Shown: positions 1-7,040, counted from the stretch's first letter. The stretch: DNA of 19,567 nt from Candidatus Saccharibacteria bacterium UBA3225 (GCA_002363515.1 DEVX01000071.1:1-19567); one strand, 5' to 3'. A program made the numbers and translations. Notes: generated from the letters alone by a model not told the origin.

Positions 1-633
1 TATACTGCAGTAGTTAGCGTACGCAATAACAATGATCTTACTGGCTTCGTTGCTAGCCTATACATTAAGGACTCTGGCGGCAACAAGCTTACGAATTTCT
101 CTGGTACTAATTCCGAGTTCACTTTTGCAAGCACTCCAGCCTATACGAATATTCAGGTATCTCACAATGTATCTGGTAACGCGGCAGACCCAGGCGTGTG
201 TTTTGATTATACTATTTCGTTTAGTACCTCTGATAGTTATACATTAACTACCGATTCTACTTGTAGTAATCCTACAACGGTAACTAGCGGAAACACCATT
301 AAGCTTAAAGCAGGCGACACTATTACTATTGGTGCAAATGGTACCAAGTCTGAGATTCCAGTTGGCACCACTTATACGATCGCTAAGTCTGGCACTGACG
401 AATATACAACTACCATCGATGGAACTGAACAAACCAGCACTGGCACCAAGACTATGGTGGCTACTAACGCTCCAACATACAATACCGCGAACAAGACTAC
501 TATAGACGAAAAGCTTAACTCCGCCGTCGATACGGGCGCAACTATGAATATAGCTATCTATATTCTCTTGGCTCTCGCTGGTGCCGCAGGTGTTTATTAT
601 GTAGCTCGCAAAAAGCTCGCTAATAAGGCTTAA
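1..633 (+). CDS. Sortase-anchored surface protein, C-terminal part (5' truncated)
   Basis: Frame 1 is open from the first base to the TAA at 631-633, giving the last 210 residues of a larger protein. The visible part is rich in Thr, Ser, Asn and Gly with few charges, as in extracellular beta-rich adhesin or pilin domains, and has two Cys (GVCFDY and DSTCSN) about 18 residues apart that could form a disulfide. It ends with a cell-wall sorting-type signal: an AVDTGA motif in place of LPxTG, a hydrophobic stretch (IAIYILLALAGAAGVYYVA) and a basic tail (RKKLANKA). This is what a membrane transpeptidase of the sortase class recognises, and a class B sortase lies two genes downstream on the same strand. 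I infer a surface fibre subunit or adhesin anchored or polymerised by that sortase. The start lies outside the window, so the domain architecture is unknown. Confidence 0.8.
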   Translation, partial: YTAVVSVRNNNDLTGFVASLYIKDSGGNKLTNFSGTNSEFTFASTPAYTNIQVSHNVSGNAADPGVCFDYTISFSTSDSYTLTTDSTCSNPTTVTSGNTIKLKAGDTITIGANGTKSEIPVGTTYTIAKSGTDEYTTTIDGTEQTSTGTKTMVATNAPTYNTANKTTIDEKLNSAVDTGATMNIAIYILLALAGAAGVYYVARKKLANKA

Positions 634-661
634 TTAGGCCGTAGCTAGGAAAAATAAAAAT

Positions 662-1171
662 ATGAAAAACAGCAACAAGGTTAGGAGTACTTGGGTACTC
701 CTAGCCTTGAAGGCGTTTGCTATTATTGTCATACTATGGCTTAGCTTTGGTGTATTCGTAGGGTTGCGCAGAATATCTGACGTTTCTATGAATGGACGAA
801 TTAACGATGGTGACTTCATACTCTTTAATCGGATAGGCAAGAATCATAGTGTTGGTGATGTTGTCATTTATTCTTACGATGGACGCGAATTGATGTCCGA
901 GATAATCGGAGAAGAAGATGATCTTATTACGCTAAATGATGACGGATACTTATTGGTTAACGGTGTTATTGTTTCGAATGCGCCAGTTTATGACAGTACA
1001 CTTGACGAAGCTAACCCCTTTGGTGACGGTTTTCGCGTTCCGGCGGATAGCTTTTTCGTTTTAAACTCCAATTATGAAGATATGAAAGATTCTCGAACTT
1101 TTGGAGCTGTTAAGGAATCTGATATTAAGGGAAGTGTAATCGCTTTGCTTTTGCGTACGCGGAGTTTTTAG
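662..1171 (+). CDS. Signal peptidase I-like protein (S26 family, SipA/SipW type) lacking the catalytic Lys
   Basis: This 169-residue protein has one N-terminal membrane segment (about residues 11-34) and then the signal peptidase fold. The serine box is DVSMNGRINDGD (Ser42), followed by VGDVVIY and a box-E-like DSRTFGAVKESDIKGSV (residues 143-158). In active bacterial enzymes box D reads KRxIGxxGD with a catalytic Lys. Here the equivalent is MSEIIGEEDD, so the Lys position is Ser79 and the next residue is Glu80. The archaeal/ER-type His is also absent. Non-catalytic signal peptidase homologues that help pilus assembly are known from streptococcal pilus loci (SipA), and the class B sortase starting 2 nt after this stop fits such a partner. 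I infer a pilin-assembly chaperone rather than a general signal peptidase. An AGGA about 11 nt before the ATG can serve as ribosome binding site. Confidence 0.75.
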   Translation: MKNSNKVRSTWVLLALKAFAIIVILWLSFGVFVGLRRISDVSMNGRINDGDFILFNRIGKNHSVGDVVIYSYDGRELMSEIIGEEDDLITLNDDGYLLVNGVIVSNAPVYDSTLDEANPFGDGFRVPADSFFVLNSNYEDMKDSRTFGAVKESDIKGSVIALLLRTRSF

Positions 1172-1173
1172 AC

Positions 1174-1947
1174 ATGAAGGGACAAAGTGAAAACAAAATC
1201 GTTGTCGTCCAAAATATTATAGATAGGGTGTTCAATATTATCCTATTATCGGTATCGATATTATTTTTGTGCGTTGGAATTTATGCACTTATTGATAATC
1301 ATTTAGTTGTGAAAGAAGCAGATATTCCAGATAGTCTAAAAAAGTTGGCTATGGCTGATCGAGCCTACCCAGATATACGGGAGTTGCAAAGAACTAATGA
1401 GGATATAGTTGCGTGGTTAACGCTAGATGATACTCCGATAGATTATCCAATTACACAGTCTAAAGATAATGCAAAGTATCTAACGGTGGATTATAAAGGT
1501 GAACATTCGATTGCTGGCAACCCGTTCGTGGACCATCGGAATGATTTCCTAAACGATAATTATACGGTTATTTATGGCCATCGTATGAATCGTAATAAGA
1601 TGTTTGGTTCTTTGGTGGAATATACAGATAGTTCTTATTTGCAGAAACACCGTCGGGGCACTATAACTACCACAAAAGGTACATTTGAGCTTGAGGTGTT
1701 ATCTTATTCGGTAGAGGATGTAACTAAGACAAAAATCTATGATTTGGCAAGTATTCGAAATGGTAAAAATAAAGAAATTATTAAGTCTATTATTGAAGGT
1801 GGCAGCACGATAAACGGTAGCTATCCAGCCGAGAGATTGCAATCCGATGAAGTAAATAGCTGGCAATTGATACTTCTATCTACTTGTGATAAAGATTCGC
1901 GCCATTACCGCGATGTATTGCTGTTGAGGGTTGGTGAAGAATTGTAG
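1174..1947 (+). CDS. Class B sortase
   Basis: This is a membrane-anchored cysteine transpeptidase of 257 residues that cleaves a sorting signal and joins the substrate to an amine (cell wall or another pilin). An N-terminal membrane segment spans about residues 22-42. The sortase B signature follows: IVAWLTLDDTPIDYPITQ, DNAKYL, and GNPFVDHRN. The catalytic residues are His136 (YGHRM), Cys238 (LLSTCD) and an Arg at 246 (HYRDVLLL). The helical insertion before the Cys strand, about residues 185-225, is typical of class B. It is separated by 2 nt from the signal peptidase-like gene, so the two are almost certainly co-transcribed and act on the upstream VDTG-ending surface protein. No clear terminator follows; the rpsF promoter lies within 25 nt of the stop. 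Confidence 0.9.
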   Translation: MKGQSENKIVVVQNIIDRVFNIILLSVSILFLCVGIYALIDNHLVVKEADIPDSLKKLAMADRAYPDIRELQRTNEDIVAWLTLDDTPIDYPITQSKDNAKYLTVDYKGEHSIAGNPFVDHRNDFLNDNYTVIYGHRMNRNKMFGSLVEYTDSSYLQKHRRGTITTTKGTFELEVLSYSVEDVTKTKIYDLASIRNGKNKEIIKSIIEGGSTINGSYPAERLQSDEVNSWQLILLSTCDKDSRHYRDVLLLRVGEEL

Positions 1948-1968
1948 CCGAATGCTCTGGCTTTGACT

Positions 1969-1997
1969 TGCCAAACAGGGGTGGCATATGTTATAAT
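1969..1997 (+). promoter_or_regulatory. Promoter of the rpsF operon
   Basis: TTGCCA (1969-1974) and TATAAT (1992-1997) are separated by 17 bp. The predicted start is near 2004, giving a leader of about 68 nt before rpsF. Confidence 0.75.
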
Positions 1998-2014
1998 TTG
2001 CTCAATATTAGCTC

Positions 2015-2052
2015 AGCAAGAGGCTATTTTTAAAAAATAATGCGCTCTTGCT
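2015..2052 (+). promoter_or_regulatory. Hairpin in the rpsF leader
   Basis: AGCAAGAG (2015-2022) pairs with CTCTTGCT (2045-2052). The helix can continue through GC/GC and UAUUUUU/AAAAAUA with small bulges. No U-tract follows, so it is not a terminator. In many bacteria the S6:S18 complex represses its own mRNA through an rpsF leader structure with a conserved CCG; I do not see that trinucleotide in the hairpin, so the regulatory role is only suggested by position. Confidence 0.4.
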
Positions 2053-2071
2053 TTAACCAAAGGAGTGTTCT

Positions 2072-2422
2072 ATGCGAGAATACGAATTAACCGTGCTCAT
2101 TCATCCTGATTTAGAGATGAATCTTGAGCCGGCAACCGACAAGGTCAAGGCTTTGATTGAGGCCAACGGTGGTAAGATTACCAAAGAGGCCAATGAGGGC
2201 AAGAAAAGACTTGCTTATCAGATTAAGGGTCAAGATTTTGCGGTTTATTACTATTACGAATTGGAACTTCCGGCAGCTGCTCCAGCAAAAATTTCTTCGG
2301 TACTCAATATTACCGATGAAACGATTCGCTATCTGCTAGTTGCGAAGGATCCACGTCGTGAAAAGATGTTGGCAAAACGCCAAGAACGCAAAGTTCAAGA
2401 AGAACCAAAAGAGGAGGAATAA
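2072..2422 (+). CDS. rpsF: Small ribosomal subunit protein bS6
   Basis: A 116-residue S6 with the expected start MREYELTVLIHPDL, the GKKRLAYQIKGQDFAVYYYYEL beta region (in two adjoining strands), and the LNITDETIRYLLVAKD C-terminal strand. A short charged tail (KVQEEPKEEE) follows. S6 binds S18 on the platform of the 30S subunit, and the S18 gene is two positions downstream. The start is set by an AAAGGAGTG ribosome binding site about 6 nt before the ATG. The gene opens the rpsF-ssb-rpsR-efp-miaA operon, and the stop is separated from ssb by 3 nt. Confidence 0.97.
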   Translation: MREYELTVLIHPDLEMNLEPATDKVKALIEANGGKITKEANEGKKRLAYQIKGQDFAVYYYYELELPAAAPAKISSVLNITDETIRYLLVAKDPRREKMLAKRQERKVQEEPKEEE

Positions 2423-2425
2423 CAT

Positions 2426-2878
2426 ATGGCGCGGGGATTTAGCAAAGCAATCATTGTAGGTAACATGACGCGTGATCCAGAATTACGCTCAACGCCAAGT
2501 GGGGCTCAAGTTTGTAGCTTTACAGTGGCGGTAAATCGCAATTATAAAGACGGCTCGGGAGATAATAAGGAGCAAGTTTCTTTCTTAGATTGCTCGGCTT
2601 GGGGGAGGTCCGGTGAAATTATCGCGCAATATGCAAAGAAGGGTAGCGGAATTTTGGTTTCTGGCCGTATCGAGCAGCGTAGCTGGGAAGATAAGGAAGG
2701 CCAAAAGCGCTCTCGGGTTGAGATCGTCGTTGAAGATTTTAACTTTATCGGCGGAGGCAATGGCGATGGCGGAAGTTATTCTGGCGGAAACAAAGGAAGC
2801 GCAAATAATAGCGCTACGGATGTCGCGCCGGATGATATTTCCGATGAACCTATCGACCTGAGTGAGATTCCATTTTAA
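2426..2878 (+). CDS. ssb: Single-stranded DNA-binding protein
   Basis: A 150-residue SSB. The OB-fold occupies about residues 3-108 ([48 protein letters not shown]). A glycine/serine-rich linker (about 109-128) follows, and the protein ends in the acidic tip DLSEIPF, which in the family is the docking peptide for replication and repair proteins. It coats ssDNA in replication, repair and recombination, and during natural transformation where that exists. The position between rpsF and rpsR is the classic bacterial arrangement. A GAGGAGG-like site at the end of rpsF provides the ribosome binding site. Confidence 0.97.
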   Translation: MARGFSKAIIVGNMTRDPELRSTPSGAQVCSFTVAVNRNYKDGSGDNKEQVSFLDCSAWGRSGEIIAQYAKKGSGILVSGRIEQRSWEDKEGQKRSRVEIVVEDFNFIGGGNGDGGSYSGGNKGSANNSATDVAPDDISDEPIDLSEIPF

Positions 2879-2898
2879 TAGATAAGAAAGGTAAAAAG

Positions 2899-3096
2899 AT
2901 GAAGAGATACAAGAATGATCCAAATATGTATTTCGATTATCGCGATGTAAAAACTTTACAACGCTATGTCGATGCATATGGCCGCATTGAGCCAATTTCA
3001 AAGACTGGTCTATCTGCAAAACAGCAACGTCAACTTGCCGTAGCCGTTAAGCGTGCTCGCCATTTAGCATTAATGCCATTTGTTGCTAGCGCGTAG
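2899..3096 (+). CDS. rpsR: Small ribosomal subunit protein bS18
   Basis: A 65-residue S18 with the family core: [20 protein letters not shown], then the [29 protein letters not shown] type C-terminus (split here at the Thr). In S18 this core contacts 16S rRNA and S6. The protein is slightly shorter than the usual 75 residues because the basic N-terminal arm is nearly absent (it begins MKRYKNDPN). An AAAGG site lies upstream. It sits 20 nt after ssb in the translation operon. Confidence 0.95.
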   Translation: MKRYKNDPNMYFDYRDVKTLQRYVDAYGRIEPISKTGLSAKQQRQLAVAVKRARHLALMPFVASA

Positions 3097-3114
3097 TTCT
3101 GGGGGTTCTTAAGC

Positions 3115-3675
3115 ATGTATGGACCAACGGATTTAAAGAAAAACACCCTGATAACTTTGGATGGTCAGCCATATAAAGTGGTGGAATATTCTCAAAAAGT
3201 AATGGGGCGTGGTGGCAGTATTGTGAATGTGAAGGTTAAGAACCTAATTACGGGCGCATTATTGCCAAAAACCTTCAAAGGTCAGGAAAAAATTGAGCCA
3301 GCAGAGGTTGCGAACCAAACGGTGCAGTACCTCTACAATGATGGCGAGAAATTCTATTTCATGAATCCTGAAACCTTTAACCAGTATGAGCTTACCGCTG
3401 ATATGGTTGGTGATGCGAAGGATTTTATGAAAGAAGGCGAAAATTTCGATATTCAATTTTACAACGATAGTCCGATTAACTTAGTATTGCCAAAGAATGT
3501 GTGGTTAGAGGTTACTTATACTGAGAGCGTGGTTAAGGGTGACACGACATCTTCTGTACAGAAGGACGCGAAACTTGAAACTGGTGTCGAGGTAAAAGTT
3601 CCAGCTTTCATTAAGACTGGCGATGTAATATCTGTCGATACGGAGACTTACGCTTATCGTGAGCGCCAAAAATAG
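3115..3675 (+). CDS. efp: Translation elongation factor P, Arg at the loop tip
   Basis: At 186 residues this is a full-length EF-P, which relieves ribosome stalling at polyproline stretches. Domain I starts MYGPTDLKKNTLITLDGQPY. The KNLITGALLPKTFKG segment is typical, and the C-terminal OB domain ends GDVISVDTETYAYRER. The loop that reaches the peptidyl-tRNA CCA end reads QKVMGRGGS, so the functional tip is Arg32 rather than the Lys modified by EpmA. Arg32 is the residue rhamnosylated by EarP in pseudomonads, but the surrounding motif differs and no EarP gene is present here. The ribosome binding site is a weak GGGGG upstream. The end overlaps miaA by 17 nt. Confidence 0.96.
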   Translation: MYGPTDLKKNTLITLDGQPYKVVEYSQKVMGRGGSIVNVKVKNLITGALLPKTFKGQEKIEPAEVANQTVQYLYNDGEKFYFMNPETFNQYELTADMVGDAKDFMKEGENFDIQFYNDSPINLVLPKNVWLEVTYTESVVKGDTTSSVQKDAKLETGVEVKVPAFIKTGDVISVDTETYAYRERQK

Positions 3676-4477
3676 GATCGCGGAAAAAGACAGTAGAGCG
3701 GGGAGTGGCTCTGCTGTTTTTGATGTGTCTAAATGGCCGGTATTGGTTATAGTAGGACCTACTGCGAGTGGAAAAACTGGTTTAGCAATCGATTTGGCAC
3801 TGACGCTTTCGGAACGAGGTATTTGTGACTGTGAAATAGTTTCGGCAGATTCACGCGCGATATATAAAGGAATGGATATTGGCACGGCGAAGCCTATGCT
3901 GACGGAGATGAAAGGTGTGCCACATTGGGGCATTGACTTGGTAGAACCAAATGATCGATTTACGGTTGTTGACTTTTGTAATTATGCACTCAAGAAAATC
4001 AAAGATATACGTAGGAGAGGGCATCTGCCGATAGTTGTGGGCGGCACAGGACTGTATGTGGATGCGCTAGTCTACGATTACCATTTTAATGATGTTGTGA
4101 AAAATAATTATTCAGACAGACAAGAGATGAGTTCGGATTATGTAGTATTTGGTATCGATTGGCCGCGCGAGGAATTACGGAAACGGTTGCTGATTAGGTC
4201 GAATAAATTATTTGCTCAGCCGATTGAGGAAGAGACTCTGACGCTAGTAGAGCAATACGGCTGGGATAGCCAAGCAATGAAGTCGGATATTTATCCAATT
4301 TGTTGGGAAATGATGCGTGGAAATATTGATCGCGAGGAGGCGATACGGCTAAATGAGATAGATGATTGGCATTTGGCAAAAAGACAATTAACATGGTTTA
4401 AGAGAAATAAGAATATTGTTTGGATAGAGCTGAATGGCGCTGTTGAGCGTATAATTAATTTTTACTTGTCTAGATAA
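3659..4477 (+). CDS. miaA: tRNA dimethylallyltransferase
   Basis: MiaA transfers a dimethylallyl group to A37 of tRNAs that read codons starting with U. The 272-residue protein has the P-loop GPTASGKT (33-40), the ADSRAIYKGMDIGTAKP substrate segment (63-79), the VVGGTGLYVDAL segment (127-137), and the C-terminal AKRQLTWFKRN signature. It is somewhat shorter than the usual 300 or so residues, with a compact insertion domain. The likely start is GTG at 3659, inside the end of efp (17 nt overlap), which suggests translational coupling; about 20 poorly conserved residues precede the first strand. Confidence 0.92.
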   Translation: MSAKNRIAEKDSRAGSGSAVFDVSKWPVLVIVGPTASGKTGLAIDLALTLSERGICDCEIVSADSRAIYKGMDIGTAKPMLTEMKGVPHWGIDLVEPNDRFTVVDFCNYALKKIKDIRRRGHLPIVVGGTGLYVDALVYDYHFNDVVKNNYSDRQEMSSDYVVFGIDWPREELRKRLLIRSNKLFAQPIEEETLTLVEQYGWDSQAMKSDIYPICWEMMRGNIDREEAIRLNEIDDWHLAKRQLTWFKRNKNIVWIELNGAVERIINFYLSR

Positions 4478-4496
4478 ATTCTAATTCTTTTGTTAA

Positions 4497-4502
4497 TATA
4501 GT
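4497..4502 (+). promoter_or_regulatory. -10 box giving a leaderless start for the winged-helix gene
   Basis: TATAGT ends 6 nt before the ATG at 4509, and there is no Shine-Dalgarno sequence in TATAGG-ATG. The geometry matches the M50, comM and 12947 genes. No good -35 box is visible. Confidence 0.4.
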
Positions 4503-4508
4503 TATAGG

Positions 4509-5108
4509 ATGAGCAAAGAAAACGCAGTGCCATTAGAAAAATTGTTTGGTTCAAAAACCAGGGCTAAATTGTTGGGTTTGTTCTTCGAGAATCCAGAAAA
4601 GTCGTATTATGTGCGAGAGATTACTCGCGTAATAGAAGAGCAGATAAATTCTGTGAGGCGTGAGCTTACAAACTTAAATGCGTTAGGGCTTGTAAAAATT
4701 GAGAACTATGAGAATAAAGTTTATTATTCAGCAAATATGAAACATCCATTCGCTCGTCCGATGTCAGAAATATTCTCACGAAAAATTGATTCAAAGCAAG
4801 ACATTGAGGCACATAAGCCGACTTGGGCAGATTATGTACGTCCAGTGGAAAATCTAATACATGGCCTAATTGTAACAAATCGTCTGCCTGGTCAAGAGGG
4901 GCTGGACTTGTTGATTATCGGCGATGATTACCAGCGAAAGTTGACGCGATGGGCGGAAGTAGTGGAGAAGCGCCAGGGCAAGCCGCTTAATTATGCCATC
5001 ATGAGCCGCGAGGACTATTTATATCGTAAAAGCGTGCGTGATAGATTTATAGCAGATGTGTGGTCGCTTCGAATTAGTGAAACTTATGATCCAGAAAGAA
5101 TTCTGTAA
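4509..5108 (+). CDS. Winged-helix transcriptional regulator with a C-terminal nucleotidyltransferase-like domain
   Basis: A 199-residue protein. Residues 9-75 form a winged helix-turn-helix of the ArsR/MarR-like type: LFGSKTRAKLLGLFFENP, a recognition region around YYVREITRVIEEQINSVRREL, then LNALGLVKI and the wing ENKVYYSAN. The C-terminal half (about 113-199) contains GLDLLIIGDD, predicted strands and helices, and YAIMSREDYLYR, resembling the minimal nucleotidyltransferase-like domains that follow such HTH domains. The GS...D/E catalytic pattern of an active enzyme is not evident, so a ligand-binding or regulatory role is more likely. The neighbouring MBL-fold gene starts 21 nt downstream and is probably co-transcribed. 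The target is unknown. Confidence 0.7.
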   Translation: MSKENAVPLEKLFGSKTRAKLLGLFFENPEKSYYVREITRVIEEQINSVRRELTNLNALGLVKIENYENKVYYSANMKHPFARPMSEIFSRKIDSKQDIEAHKPTWADYVRPVENLIHGLIVTNRLPGQEGLDLLIIGDDYQRKLTRWAEVVEKRQGKPLNYAIMSREDYLYRKSVRDRFIADVWSLRISETYDPERIL

Positions 5109-5129
5109 AAAGTAGAAGAGGAGTAGGAA

Positions 5130-5579
5130 ATGTTTGAAATTGAATTGAAAAATTCTGACGAAATGACGATAAAAGCTAAGGAAAGAGTCGTAAATATTAA
5201 TGTCGCACAATCGACAATTAATGCCGATTTGAAGGTTGGCACAATTAGGGGTTCTGGGGAATTTGAGATTGGCGATATTGCAATTGTTGGCACTAGCCTA
5301 AAAGAGGGCGGTATTATGTACCGTATTGATGTGGATGGCATTAAAATTGGTATTGTAGGAAATACTGCTAAAACCGATGACCTTGATAATCTTGGTCCAG
5401 TGGATATTCTAGGGACTAGTAACCCTAAGACTGTTTCAATTGTTGAACCAAAGATTGTAATTCCGATGGGTAATATGGATTTTGCAGAGATAAAAGCATC
5501 CGTAAAGACAGAGAAGAAGCTAAAGATTAAGAATGCCAATTCGTTGCCGGCCGTAATGGAAGTATGGAAGCTAGATTAG
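5130..5579 (+). CDS. Degenerate metallo-beta-lactamase-fold (UlaG-like) protein without metal ligands
   Basis: At 149 residues this resembles the core of UlaG-like MBL-fold hydrolases: GSGEFEI (41-47, compare GPGEYEI), MYRIDVDGIKIGIVGNT (63-79, compare the family xIYRIExDGxxIxHLGD), LGPVDIL (88-94), and EPKIVIPMG (106-114, compare PKxVIPMHY). The N-terminal HxHxDH motif is missing altogether. The HLGD aspartate region reads IVGNTAK, and the IPMHY histidine is replaced by Gly114. It therefore cannot bind the usual metal pair and is likely a pseudoenzyme. A GAGGAG ribosome binding site precedes the ATG. It follows the winged-helix gene and may be an effector or partner of it. The family call rests on motif similarity read by eye. 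Confidence 0.65.
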   Translation: MFEIELKNSDEMTIKAKERVVNINVAQSTINADLKVGTIRGSGEFEIGDIAIVGTSLKEGGIMYRIDVDGIKIGIVGNTAKTDDLDNLGPVDILGTSNPKTVSIVEPKIVIPMGNMDFAEIKASVKTEKKLKIKNANSLPAVMEVWKLD

Positions 5580-5584
5580 ACCCC

Positions 5585-5613
5585 TTGCGAAAAAGCCAAT
5601 TATAAGATATAAT
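5585..5613 (+). promoter_or_regulatory. Promoter of rpmB
   Basis: TTGCGA (5585-5590) and TATAAT (5608-5613) are separated by 17 bp. The predicted start is near 5620, leaving a leader of about 30 nt with AAGAAGAG before the ATG. Confidence 0.75.
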
Positions 5614-5649
5614 AGAGCAAGTTTTTAATAATAAGAAGAGATAATAGAT

Positions 5650-5841
5650 ATGGCAGTATGTGAAATTACCGGCAAAGGCAAGATGTATGGCCACAACGTA
5701 AGCTTTTCGCAGCACAAGACTCGTAAAGTTTTTGAGCCAAATATCCAGAAGCGTACCTTTATTATTGATGGCCGCAAGGTTAGAATGAAAGTTGCAGCTT
5801 CAACGCTTCGTACGCTTCGTAAGAAGGGTTTGATTAAGTAG
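5650..5841 (+). CDS. rpmB: Large ribosomal subunit protein bL28
   Basis: A 63-residue L28. It begins MAVCEITGKGKMYGHNVSFS, the usual start of the family (CxxTGKGPxxGNNVSHS), and continues with TRKVFEPNIQKRTFIIDGR and a basic VAASTLRTLRKKGLIK end. Of the zinc-ribbon cysteines seen in some L28 proteins only Cys4 is present, so this is a zinc-free form. It is monocistronic: it has its own promoter and is followed by an intrinsic terminator. Confidence 0.96.
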   Translation: MAVCEITGKGKMYGHNVSFSQHKTRKVFEPNIQKRTFIIDGRKVRMKVAASTLRTLRKKGLIK

Positions 5842-5861
5842 ATTTGCCTTTTAGATAAAAG

Positions 5862-5896
5862 AGACGGACTCTGGTTATTAGGGTCCATCTTTTTTT
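5862..5896 (+). terminator. Intrinsic terminator after rpmB
   Basis: GACGGACTC (5863-5871) pairs with GGGTCCATC (5881-5889) with one mismatch and one G-U pair. A run of seven T follows at 5890-5896. Confidence 0.8.
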
Positions 5897-5924
5897 GTGC
5901 GAGATGTGAGACTCTAAGTATATA

Positions 5925-5933
5925 TGGTATAAT
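5925..5933 (+). promoter_or_regulatory. Extended -10 promoter, leaderless start of the M50 protease gene
   Basis: TGG-TATAAT (TATAAT at 5928-5933) ends 6 nt before the ATG at 5940. No Shine-Dalgarno and no convincing -35 box is seen, so transcription should start at or next to the A of the ATG. Confidence 0.6.
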
Positions 5934-5939
5934 GATTGA

Positions 5940-6623
5940 ATGAGTGATGACATAACTCACACCTTGGGGTATGTATTTGCGGTATTTATTATTACTTTAT
6001 TTTCGATGATTTTACATGAGTTAATGCATGGCGTTGTTGCGCTAAGGCTCGGTGATGATACGGCGAAATATAGTGGTCGATTATCTTTAAACCCACTAAA
6101 GCATATCGACCCAGTTATGACGATTGTGGTGCCTATACTGCTCGCATTGATGGGTGGGCCGATTTTTGGTGGTGCAAAGCCAGTTCCAATTAATAAATAC
6201 AAGCTAAAATATCGTGAGTGGGGGTTTGCCCTGGTAGCGATAGCGGGGCCATTGACGAACTTCATATTGGCGCTAGCGTTTTTCTTGATTGGATATTGGA
6301 CGGGGGCATTTCAGATTCAAAATGGGGGAGTATATTATTCTGCGGATAGTTTTTGGAGTATGTTTGCGATGCTGGGGGTGAGTATTAATCTGGGCTTTAT
6401 GCTGTTTAATATTATCCCAATTCCGCCATTAGATGGATCGCGAGTGCTATATGCGATTGCGCCAGAGGGGGGGATTCGGACATTTATGGAACAAATCGAG
6501 AGATATGGCTTATTTGTAGTGTATTTCTGTTTGCTATTCTTTGGTACGGCACTCAGTTTTTATATGAGTGGCGCAATGAATGCTATTTTACGTTTCTTTA
6601 CAATGTTAGTTGGTGGAGCGTAG
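5940..6623 (+). CDS. M50 family (site-2-type) zinc metalloprotease
   Basis: An integral membrane protease of 227 residues with about five to six membrane segments. The zinc site is HELMH (His26, Glu27, His30) in the first segment, and the third ligand is Asp165 in PPLDGSR. The AGPLTN segment (102-107) and FGGAKPVPIN (76-85) are typical of the SpoIVFB/S2P-like group without PDZ domains. Family members cleave substrates inside or next to the membrane; the substrate here cannot be told. All zinc ligands are present, so it is probably active. It has its own promoter and likely a leaderless mRNA, and stands alone between rpmB and a candidate ncRNA. Confidence 0.9.
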   Translation: MSDDITHTLGYVFAVFIITLFSMILHELMHGVVALRLGDDTAKYSGRLSLNPLKHIDPVMTIVVPILLALMGGPIFGGAKPVPINKYKLKYREWGFALVAIAGPLTNFILALAFFLIGYWTGAFQIQNGGVYYSADSFWSMFAMLGVSINLGFMLFNIIPIPPLDGSRVLYAIAPEGGIRTFMEQIERYGLFVVYFCLLFFGTALSFYMSGAMNAILRFFTMLVGGA

Positions 6624-6641
6624 TTTCTCCTTGGCGTGTTT

Positions 6642-6670
6642 TTGACGGGGGGAGGTTGACGTGATAGAAT
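6642..6670 (+). promoter_or_regulatory. Promoter of the candidate ncRNA at 6677
   Basis: TTGACG (6642-6647) and TAGAAT (6665-6670) are separated by 17 bp. The predicted start is about 6677, two bases before the closing stem of the structured region. Confidence 0.65.
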
Positions 6671-6676
6671 AAAAGT

Positions 6677-6809
6677 AGCCCAAGTTGCGCATGATTTTCC
6701 TGAATAATCATGTTTTAGGGAATTCGACATATTAAACCCGTGGGTTTAGTGTGAGAGAGTTTACCCACCGTGTTCTTATCACGGGAAAACGATGCAACTT
6801 GGGTTTTTT
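6677..6809 (+). ncRNA. Candidate structured ncRNA of about 130 nt, unknown family
   Basis: A good promoter ends just upstream. The transcript begins with CCCAAGTTGC (6679-6688), which pairs with GCAACTTGGG (6794-6803) followed by six T (6804-6809), so the 5' and 3' ends close on each other and form the terminator. Inside are CATGATT/AATCATG (6690-6696 / 6706-6712), GTGGGT/ACCCAC (6740-6745 / 6763-6768) and CCGTG/CACGG (6768-6772 / 6780-6784). A competing perfect arm pair TAAACCC/GGGTTTA (6733-6739 / 6742-6748) also exists. No convincing ORF fits. The closed-end shape recalls 6S RNA, but the length is short and I see no diagnostic 6S, SRP or riboswitch core. Function is unknown; a small regulatory RNA is the simplest reading. 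Confidence 0.5.
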
Positions 6810-7040
6810 GGTGGTTTATTTAATTTGCAAGCCGCCGCCATGCGCTCCTTGTCGAAGAGTGTGGCTATGTCTGATTATTTCGAACATTATTTTTACTACA
6901 GAGCAGGAGTCAAATGACGGGGTTTGCGATTCTGTATTTGTTAATTTTATAATTTTTAAGTCCAAAAAAATTGGACATTGCCGTATGGTCGAAAAAGACG
7001 CGATGAGAGCCATAAGAGGGGCGGAAATATTAAATGCTTG
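6810..7040. other. Non-coding stretch without assigned function
   Basis: No ORF here looks like a protein; the open frames on both strands are low quality and overlap one another. The only local structure seen is GTCCAA/TTGGAC (6960-6965 / 6971-6976) with an A5 loop and no T-run on the plus strand. Confidence 0.4.
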
